From Candidatus Woesearchaeota archaeon (GTDB lineage: Archaea; Nanobdellota; Nanobdellia; Woesearchaeales; GW2011-AR4): DNA of 7,833 nucleotides. Where the stretch lies: the NCBI GenBank assembly GCA_016181325.1, contig JACOZO010000096.1, positions 1 through 7,833 on the forward strand. Direction: 5' to 3'. Both the position numbers and the translations under genes were made by a program. The notes under the pieces are model-generated. The model made no database searches and was not told the DNA's origin. It saw nothing but the letters and a program-made list of their open reading frames with translations. The number at the start of each line of letters is the position of its first letter. Within the stretch, counting starts at the first letter, position 1. Positions 1-4,721 of the stretch are shown here, piece by piece.

Positions 1-5
1 ATTTT

Positions 6-22
6 CCGAAAGATTTATAAAT
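6..22 (+). promoter_or_regulatory. Archaeal BRE + TATA box
   Basis: The sequence reads CCGAAAG (6-12) directly before TTTATAAAT (14-22), which fits the archaeal purine-rich BRE followed by a TATA box. Transcription would be expected to start about 25 bp downstream, near 40-46, leaving a leader of roughly 75 nt before the ATG at 120. It is the best promoter seen in the window and would serve the whole co-directional gene string. The start site is inferred from the usual archaeal spacing. Confidence 0.7.
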
Positions 23-23
23 G

Positions 24-107
24 ACTAATTTAGTTATATAATGGAATATAGATTAGTAGATTAATTAGATTAGTTAAACTAAGTGAACTAAATAAAATAA
101 GTTAGTT
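24..107. promoter_or_regulatory. Cluster of ACTAA/TTAGT half-sites, candidate operator
   Basis: The pentamer ACTAA or its complement TTAGT occurs at 24-28, 30-34, 53-57, 70-74, 78-82, 87-91 and 102-106. Several copies pair into inverted repeats: ACTAA-T-TTAGT (24-34), TTAGTT-A-AACTAA (70-82) and AACTAA(10 nt)TTAGTT (86-107). The cluster lies between the TATA box and the start of a ribbon-helix-helix protein gene. RHH proteins typically bind arrays of short half-sites and often repress their own promoter, so this is a plausible operator. The binding is inferred. Confidence 0.45.
34..42 (+). promoter_or_regulatory. Possible second TATA-like element
   Basis: TTATATAAT at 34-42 is a second TATA-like stretch in the AT-rich leader. 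It lacks a clear BRE in front and may only reflect base composition. If used, it would place a start near 60-68. It is weaker than the element at 6-22. Confidence 0.25.
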
Positions 108-119
108 AAGTTATATCTA

Positions 120-260
120 ATGCCCAGAATCAATATCGAAGTCGAGCCTGAACTGCACAAGAAGGCCAAGCTCAGCGCTGTTCTGCAGAATAAGACACTT
201 ATCCAATACATAAATGAAGCTATAAGGGAAAAAGTGGAGGGGGAAAAGCCCAAGAAATGA
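120..260 (+). CDS. Small ribbon-helix-helix (CopG/Arc-type) DNA-binding protein
   Basis: This 46-residue protein has the full layout of a minimal ribbon-helix-helix fold. A short beta strand with alternating residues (RINIEVE, residues 3-9) is followed by helix A (about 11-23, ELHKKAKLSAVLQ), a polar turn (NKT, 24-26) and helix B (27-40, LIQYINEAIREKVE), then a Lys-rich tail. RHH proteins dimerise, and the paired strands read DNA from the major groove. ATG 120 is the only start in this open frame; no Shine-Dalgarno is visible in front of it. Its TGA shares four bases (ATGA, 257-260) with the next gene's start, so the two are translationally coupled. The upstream ACTAA/TTAGT cluster suggests self-regulation. 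It could instead be an antitoxin-like RHH, but no toxin gene follows. Confidence 0.8.
   Translation: MPRINIEVEPELHKKAKLSAVLQNKTLIQYINEAIREKVEGEKPKK
236..240 (+). promoter_or_regulatory. Shine-Dalgarno-like GGAGG before the lipoprotein start
   Basis: GGAGG (continuing as GGGG) lies inside the RHH gene, 16 nt before the ATG at 257. The spacing is long for a Shine-Dalgarno, so the ATGA overlap may contribute more through re-initiation. Confidence 0.35.
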
Positions 261-1225
261 GAACTGAAAAAAGAGGTGGAAATGCAGGATTAAGCGGTTT
301 GGGTTATCTGATGCTATCTGTGGCTCTTCTAGTCTTATTATCTTCATGCTCATTCCAGCCGCCAAAGCCTTCTGAAGCAAAAGGGCAGGGAAGAGAATCG
401 TCAGATGATTTGGATATTCCTGAGCCGGTCCGGCAAGAACCGGTGGAGCAGGCGAGTGAGGCTGCCCAGGCAGATATAGGCAGTGAAGATATCTTCTATG
501 AGCCAAAAATAATGAATATAGATGAGGCTTATCCAGCGTCTGTCCTGGCGGAATACAAGTTCCCGATATTATTCTCCGGGCCGCTGGATGATGAGCATGC
601 CCCGTCAATTTCAGAGGCAGCAGAATCCTATGATCCGGGAAAATGCGCGTCGATTAATGACGAAACCGGCAAGAAAAAATGCTTTGATATGTTAAACAAG
701 AAAGAGGCATTTGACAAGAGAAATGAGCAGCTATGCCTGGTTTTTGATGAGAATTCAGATGATTTCAGGCAGTGCGCAGCCGGGGTTGTTGCAGGAGTTG
801 CTGTGGATGTGAAGGATTTCGACGCCTGCAGGAATTTTATCCAGGATGCTGCTCTTGCTGCCCTCTGCGAAAAAGACTACCTGGGATTTGAAATTGAAGC
901 AAAAAAGAAGGAAGAGCAAAACAGTGCATTGGCAAAACTGAAAAAGGAGATGTTATTATGCGCGGCTTTAGAAGCCGGAAAATCCGGGGAATGCCAGGAT
1001 AAGATATTGCTAAAAAGCTCAATAATCCTTGAGTCAGATTCATATTGCCCATATTCATCGCATGCTGCGGCAGAAAAAATGTGCATTGCCGGGTACAATC
1101 TGGACAGAGCCAGGAAGACAAACGACAGAAGGTTCTGCGACAGTATAGATGCCGGCGGACCTGCCAATACATGGCATGAAGAGGTCAGCAGGATTAAGGG
1201 TGAATGCTTAGGTGAAAATCAATAA
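257..1225 (+). CDS. Lipoprotein with six paired-cysteine helical segments
   Basis: This 322-residue exported lipoprotein has a charged N-terminus (RTEKR), a hydrophobic helix (about 15-28) and a lipobox LSSC with Cys31 as the likely lipidated residue. An acidic, Pro/Glu/Gln-rich stalk follows (about 34-80). The body, from residue 130 on, is predicted mostly helical and holds exactly twelve further cysteines. They fall as pairs 130/142, 160/173, 191/204, 235/246, 264/276 and 294/317. Five pairs have 10-12 residues between partners, as if each closed a helical hairpin with a disulfide. A charged coiled-coil-like stretch lies at about 212-232. No enzymatic motif is visible. It is likely anchored on the outer face of the membrane. 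The start at 257 gives a complete lipoprotein signal peptide and overlaps the upstream stop codon. No family name could be assigned; the function is unknown. Confidence 0.88.
   Translation: MRTEKRGGNAGLSGLGYLMLSVALLVLLSSCSFQPPKPSEAKGQGRESSDDLDIPEPVRQEPVEQASEAAQADIGSEDIFYEPKIMNIDEAYPASVLAEYKFPILFSGPLDDEHAPSISEAAESYDPGKCASINDETGKKKCFDMLNKKEAFDKRNEQLCLVFDENSDDFRQCAAGVVAGVAVDVKDFDACRNFIQDAALAALCEKDYLGFEIEAKKKEEQNSALAKLKKEMLLCAALEAGKSGECQDKILLKSSIILESDSYCPYSSHAAAEKMCIAGYNLDRARKTNDRRFCDSIDAGGPANTWHEEVSRIKGECLGENQ
1198..1203 (+). promoter_or_regulatory. Shine-Dalgarno for the 23-codon ORF
   Basis: GGGTGA matches the archaeal anti-Shine-Dalgarno core and sits 8 nt before the GTG at 1212, a normal spacing. 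It lies inside the end of the lipoprotein gene and is the main reason to take the small ORF seriously. Confidence 0.4.
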
Positions 1226-1283
1226 GACAGGCGTTATCGTGCTGGCAATAATAGCCGGCTTAACAGGAGATTATGATGTGTAA
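1212..1283 (+). CDS. Putative 23-residue single-membrane-helix peptide
   Basis: A GTG-initiated frame encodes 23 residues. A basic start (M/V-K-I-N-K) is followed by a hydrophobic run (GVIVLAIIAGL) and a short acidic tail (GDYDV). It starts within the last codons of the lipoprotein gene, and its TAA overlaps the start codons of the following gene, so it fills the gap between the two almost exactly. It could be a real membrane micropeptide, a translational coupler, or the remnant of a signal peptide from a lost gene: the first 17 residues resemble the beginning of an exported protein. It is too short to judge by codon use. Confidence 0.35.
   Translation: MKINKTGVIVLAIIAGLTGDYDV
1265..1270 (+). 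promoter_or_regulatory. Shine-Dalgarno AGGAGA, supports start at 1276
   Basis: AGGAG (1265-1269) lies only 3 nt from the ATG at 1273 but 6 nt from the adjacent in-frame ATG at 1276. The spacing favours 1276 as the true initiator, removing one Met from the signal peptide. Either start gives the same mature protein. Confidence 0.5.
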
Positions 1284-3525
1284 ATCATTTAAGTTATGGA
1301 TGCTGGTATTGGTCATAGTAGTTTTTGCCAATAGCGCTAATGCTGCTACTTCCAACACAGATTGTGCAGAGGGGAGTACCTGTTCGTCTACAGTAAACCT
1401 CAATGACATAGCAAAAGTAACCTGTATAAACGGAAAAACTGTTGAAAGCATCAGCTATAGAAAAATATACTTCCCGGGCGGCGCTGAAGGCGGCGATTGT
1501 AATCTCTACCAGGGGGGTGTTGGCCAGGGTTCTGCATCAATTGCGTGTTTTGCACAAAGTGCTTATTGCCCAACCAGGCCCAGTGGTGGAGAAGCCTACA
1601 ATTTAGACTGTAAATTAACAATAAAATGCTCTGGAAGCGCTGCCGGAGGAGGAGGCGGAGGAGCTAGTGATTTTATCGGGTGTTTTAATGATCAATCTTC
1701 AAGAGCCCTACCATCCAAACGCGGGGGACAGGAGACATGGAGCAGCTGCAAATCACAGGCTTCAGGCTACACATATTTTGGCATGCAATATCCGCAGGGA
1801 GATGATGATCCAAATACCGCAGAATGCTGGGCAGGCAATTCAGGATATGACAGATACGGCTCCACATCATGCAGTAGATTTGACAGCTCAGGCCATGCAA
1901 TGGGGGATGGATGGGTAAATGCCGTGTACAGAACTGCAAGCTCATGCACTGCAAGCTGCACCGGAGACAGGTGCGGCCAGAGCAACGGGTGCGGAGGAAC
2001 ATGCCCGAATGATGATGTCGGTGCCTGTGGGAAGTGCGGGAATACTGCATGCTGCACGCCAAATTGTGCTGGAAAGAACTGCGGCGATAACGGATGCGGA
2101 GGCAGTTGCGGGACATGCTCTTCAGGACAGACCTGCTCAAGCGGGACATGCAAAAAGAATGATGGCCAAAGCTGCAGCTCAAACAGTGATTGCCTGGGGG
2201 GGTTCTGCATTAGCAATTTATGCAGGTCATGCGCTCCATTGCTGGGAAGCTGTGGATGCTGTTATTATGATACCACAGAATGCACAGGGGGGCTTTGTAA
2301 ATTAAAAAATGGAAAAACCTGCTCTTTGAATAACCAATGCACCTCTGGTTATTGCGATGTAACCTGCAAGGATTCGTGCAGGCCAGAAGTCTGCAACAAT
2401 GCCGATGAAGACTGTGATGGAAGCTACGATGAAGGCGCAGTCTGCGGTTATGATCTGGACGGTGATGGCTGCGGTGGCGGGCCTAGCGATTTTAATCTTA
2501 TAAACTCTAAAAGTGGGCTGTCAACATCCGGGTCCAATGGAAAATATGATTTAAATGCCGATGGCCAAATTAACATTGAGGATAAGCAACTGATGGCAGA
2601 CAATGCCGTGGCTTCGACATATTTCCGTGATTCAGATGGAGACACATATGGAGACCGGTTAGTTTACACTTCAGTGTGCGGCCCGGCTCCTTCAGGATAT
2701 GTTTCCAACTACGATGACTGCGATGATACCAGCGCATCAAAATCTTCGATAGCCTGCGGAATCTGCGGAGGATGTTCTTCAAGCCAACATTGTGATACTA
2801 ATAATTGTGTTTCCAATTCCAAATCATGCCAGGCGTTATGCTCCAACGGTTTAGGGAAATTGGGAACAAAAACATGGGCAAATGGTGCATGGGGTTTATG
2901 CTCTGAAACTGCCTGCGCTTCATGCAACGCCGGTTATACGCTATATAGCGGTACATGCAATGCCAACTCAAAGAGCTGCACAGCAACATGCTCTAGCGGA
3001 ACTGGGAAAACAGGAACGAAGACATTCAGCGCCGCGACGGGAGCATATGGGGCATGCAGCGCAACGGGGTGCAGCTCATGTGGCACTGGTTATACACTAT
3101 ATAGCGGTACATGCAATGCCAACTCAAAGAGCTGCACAGCAACATGCTCTAGCGGAACTGGAAATACAGGAACGCAGACGTTCAGTGCTACGGCAGGATC
3201 ATATGGGGCATGCAGCGCAACGGGGTGCAGCTTGTGCAATACTGGGTATACTATCTATGGTAGTGCGTGTTATGCCAATTCAAAGAGTTGCACATCAACA
3301 TGCTCTAGTGGAACTGCGAATACAGGAACGCAGACATTTAATCCTACGACAGGAGAATACTGGGCATGCAGCGCAACGGGGTGCAGTTCATGTGGCACGG
3401 GATATACTGTATATGGCGGTGCGTGTTATGTTAACTCAAAGAGCTGCACAGCAACATGCTCATTATACCCTATACGGTGGTGCATGCTATGCCATCTCAA
3501 AGAGCTGCACAGCAACATGCTCTAG
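1273..3525 (+). CDS. Secreted Cys-rich mosaic protein, WSC-like/MopE/dockerin/52-aa repeats (5' part, frameshifted)
   Basis: The frame as sequenced gives 750 residues. In order: signal peptide 1-24 ending in A-N-A; a Cys-containing N-terminal domain (about 28-120); a Gly linker (125-130); and a WSC-like domain (133-220) with the landmarks FIGCF.D, SRAL, GYTYFGMQYP, ECWAGN and WVNAVYR. Next come Cys knots containing CGxxxGCGGxC (about 225-300), then EB/Dickkopf-like segments of the type G-x-x-C-S-x(4-5)-C-x-x-G-x-C (about 296-365). A MopE-like motif EVCNNADEDCDGSYDE (372-387) is followed by a dockerin-like calcium pair (loops from Asp394 and Asp426) and a YFRDSDGDTYGD...DCDD segment. From residue 515 come the 52-residue repeats. 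At 3461/3462 a 95-bp loss shifts the frame, the last 21 residues are out of register, and translation stops at 3525. The original protein would have been about 1180 residues. It is probably an extracellular or surface attachment protein; that function is inferred. Confidence 0.85.
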   Translation: MMCKSFKLWMLVLVIVVFANSANAATSNTDCAEGSTCSSTVNLNDIAKVTCINGKTVESISYRKIYFPGGAEGGDCNLYQGGVGQGSASIACFAQSAYCPTRPSGGEAYNLDCKLTIKCSGSAAGGGGGGASDFIGCFNDQSSRALPSKRGGQETWSSCKSQASGYTYFGMQYPQGDDDPNTAECWAGNSGYDRYGSTSCSRFDSSGHAMGDGWVNAVYRTASSCTASCTGDRCGQSNGCGGTCPNDDVGACGKCGNTACCTPNCAGKNCGDNGCGGSCGTCSSGQTCSSGTCKKNDGQSCSSNSDCLGGFCISNLCRSCAPLLGSCGCCYYDTTECTGGLCKLKNGKTCSLNNQCTSGYCDVTCKDSCRPEVCNNADEDCDGSYDEGAVCGYDLDGDGCGGGPSDFNLINSKSGLSTSGSNGKYDLNADGQINIEDKQLMADNAVASTYFRDSDGDTYGDRLVYTSVCGPAPSGYVSNYDDCDDTSASKSSIACGICGGCSSSQHCDTNNCVSNSKSCQALCSNGLGKLGTKTWANGAWGLCSETACASCNAGYTLYSGTCNANSKSCTATCSSGTGKTGTKTFSAATGAYGACSATGCSSCGTGYTLYSGTCNANSKSCTATCSSGTGNTGTQTFSATAGSYGACSATGCSLCNTGYTIYGSACYANSKSCTSTCSSGTANTGTQTFNPTTGEYWACSATGCSSCGTGYTVYGGACYVNSKSCTATCSLYPIRWCMLCHLKELHSNML
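1669..1932 (+). other. WSC-like domain coding segment
   Basis: Residues 133-220 of the protein starting at 1273 show the order of landmarks seen in WSC domains: a GCF-D opening, R-A-L, a Cys, GYTYFGMQYP, ECWAGN, an YG..SC stretch and a closing WVNAVYR. WSC domains are known from fungal and other eukaryotic surface sensors and enzymes and are associated with carbohydrate binding. The cysteine set looks reduced compared with the classical eight. The assignment is by eye from motif order. Confidence 0.55.
2388..2745 (+). other. MopE-like and dockerin-like calcium motif block
   Basis: Residues 372-491 of the protein starting at 1273 combine C-N-N-A-D-E-D-C-D-G-x-x-D-E, a DLDGDG loop, a good EF-hand/dockerin loop D-L-N-A-D-G-Q-I-N-I-E-D (426-437), a thrombospondin-3-like DSDGDTYGD, and YDDCDD. 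The D-x-[DN]-x-D-G spacing is that of calcium ligands. The combination matches the Cys/Asp-rich 'MopE-like metal-binding' pattern found in many large secreted prokaryotic proteins. Confidence 0.65.
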
Positions 3526-3805
3526 TGGAACTGCGAATACAGGAACGCAGACATTTAATCCTACGACAGGAACATACTGGGCATGCAGCGCAACAGGGTG
3601 CAGTTCATGCAACACTGATTATACCCTATACGGTGGTGCATGCTATGCCAATTCAAAGAGTTGCACATCAGAATGTTCTAGCGGAACTGCGAATACAGGA
3701 ACGCAGACGTTCAGCGCCACAACAGGGGTATATGGGGCATGCAGCGCAACGGGGTGCAATTCATGCAACACGGGGTATCACCTGTATAGTGGAACTTGCG
3801 TCTCA
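2815..3805 (+). repeat. Tandem array of 156-bp (52-aa) six-cysteine repeats, seven units
   Basis: Units begin at 2815 (150 bp, diverged), 2965, 3121, 3277, 3433 (only 61 bp), 3494 and 3650. All complete units after the first are exactly 156 bp. Each codes for SKSC...C...C....C..C...C with spacing C-x3-C-x21-C-x4-C-x2-C-x10-C, probably three disulfides, and a GYTLYxGxC ending that recalls EGF-like modules. Nucleotide identity is high. The 3' end of unit 1 resembles unit 2, and unit 6 nearly copies unit 4, pointing to recent duplication and gene conversion. Unit 5 carries the frameshifting deletion. Confidence 0.93.
3433..3493 (+). other. Truncated repeat unit with 95-bp internal deletion (frameshift site)
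   Basis: The first 29 bp of the unit (to 3461) match the repeat start. The next base, 3462, corresponds to position 125 of a full 156-bp unit. The segment 3462-3493 is identical to 3618-3649 of the next unit. The loss of 95 bp is not a multiple of three, so reading moves from the frame of 1273 to that of 3461. Little or no microhomology is seen at the joint, so a replication or recombination slip and an assembly error are both possible. Confidence 0.88.
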
Positions 3806-4720
3806 GACACATGCGGGGGATCAGCGCCGACAACAACCACAGGAACTACAATCGGTTCTGGCACGTTCACATCAGGCTCTGCAAAATCATGGAGCTATCT
3901 GGACATACCCGCGGCGCCTCCTGTATGCACGTGGAAATGCAACTCGGGATATAGCCAAAATGGGACTGCGTGCGCTTTAATATGCAACTCGCATGCAAGC
4001 TCCATCTGTTCCAGCGGCCATGTTTATTGGTATGACTCCTGCAATAACAGGCAGGAGATAAAGGAAAACTGCGGAACCAGGGGCTGCTCCGACGGCAGCT
4101 GCACCGCATGCACAACCCGCACAGGAACAGTATGCCAGGACAGCAACTTAATGTGGAAGAATTCATGCGATGAGATAGAATCCATCAAGCAGATTTGCAC
4201 TTATGGATGTGATACTTCAGCTAATGCCTGCAATGCGTGTCCTGCCGAGCCCAAAGAGACGACATGCAGCGGCAAATGCGGAAATACAGTCAATAACTGT
4301 GGCCAAACTGTGGATTGCGGCAATCCGTGCGGGACTTCAGGGAATGTCGATGAATACCAGTGCTCTTCAGGCATAAGGCAGCAGAAATACGCCAACAGGG
4401 CGTGTGAAACCAACAGATGCATCCTATCTTATGCGTGGAACAATAATGCATGCCTAGCCAGCCAGATATGCCTGGAAGGAAACTGCCTTGCTCCTGTATG
4501 GACAGAGTCCAGGGCCTGCAACGCTTACCAGGGATGCGAAATTGAAAGAACCGGAACAAGAGAATTGAAGGACCAGGCAGGCAATATAAGGAATGAAACC
4601 TGCACCAAAAGCCCGGTTGCGTGCTCCTCGGCATTATGCACAAACAACCATTGCGAGACAGAAAGCGCGAGGCAGCCCAGGGCGCAGCAGTTTATGGGAG
4701 ACTCGTTAAGCTCGAGATAA
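3461..4720 (+). CDS. 3' part of the Cys-rich repeat protein, separated by frameshift
   Basis: From 3461 the repeat protein continues in the next frame for 419 codons to a TAA at 4718-4720. It begins mid-repeat (HYTLYGGAC) and has no usable start codon of its own near the joint. The same frame is open back to an ATG at 2882, but that part reads the repeats out of frame. After one and a half repeats come a Thr/Ser-rich linker (about 3816-3900), two related segments with WYDSC and WKNSC cores (about 3977-4230), a CSGKCGNTVNNCGQ knot (about 4265-4332), and further Cys-rich segments. There is no C-terminal membrane anchor or sorting motif; it ends QQFMGDSLSSR. The frame is free of other disruptions for 1.26 kb, so the frameshift is either recent, a sequencing/assembly artefact, or bypassed. 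The next gene starts one base after the stop codon. Confidence 0.75.
   Translation, partial: HYTLYGGACYAISKSCTATCSSGTANTGTQTFNPTTGTYWACSATGCSSCNTDYTLYGGACYANSKSCTSECSSGTANTGTQTFSATTGVYGACSATGCNSCNTGYHLYSGTCVSDTCGGSAPTTTTGTTIGSGTFTSGSAKSWSYLDIPAAPPVCTWKCNSGYSQNGTACALICNSHASSICSSGHVYWYDSCNNRQEIKENCGTRGCSDGSCTACTTRTGTVCQDSNLMWKNSCDEIESIKQICTYGCDTSANACNACPAEPKETTCSGKCGNTVNNCGQTVDCGNPCGTSGNVDEYQCSSGIRQQKYANRACETNRCILSYAWNNNACLASQICLEGNCLAPVWTESRACNAYQGCEIERTGTRELKDQAGNIRNETCTKSPVACSSALCTNNHCETESARQPRAQQFMGDSLSSR
3977..4230 (+). repeat. Two-copy Cys-rich protein motif (W-x-x-SC...C)
   Basis: Two consecutive segments share the layout C-x-[SD]-[SG/SN]-x-[VL]-x-W-x-[DN]-S-C-[ND]-x(2-3)-E-I-x(4-6)-C followed by a [RY]-G-C turn: one with YWYDSCNNRQEIKENC, the other with MWKNSCDEIESIKQIC. 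They are diverged at the DNA level, unlike the 156-bp array, so this is an old internal duplication. Boundaries are approximate. Confidence 0.6.
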
Positions 4721-4721
4721 A

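Noticed and set aside
117..608. 163-residue minus-strand ORF
   Set aside because: It is antisense to the RHH gene and the lipoprotein signal region, with a low-complexity His/Pro/Leu composition, no domain and no promoter. It is a shadow of the real + strand frames.
1685..2216. Two overlapping minus-strand ORFs rich in His/Cys/Pro
   Set aside because: They are the reverse complement of Cys/Gly-rich codons in the WSC and knot region; the composition is explained by the + strand protein.
2882..3460. Long + strand ORF beginning with ATG at 2882, up to the frameshift joint
   Set aside because: This part reads the 156-bp repeats out of frame and gives Ala/His/Arg-rich repeats without cysteine spacing. 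Only the portion from 3461 on is the true frame.
3433..3525. Programmed ribosomal frameshift
   Set aside because: No slippery heptamer is seen at 3455-3470, and the shift is fully explained by a 95-bp deletion in one repeat unit.
2815..3805. CRISPR array
   Set aside because: The 156-bp units are contiguous, have no unique spacers, and code for a consistent Cys-rich protein module.
3456..3980. 174-residue + strand ORF
   Set aside because: It is the same +1 shadow of the repeats, continued after the frameshift joint.
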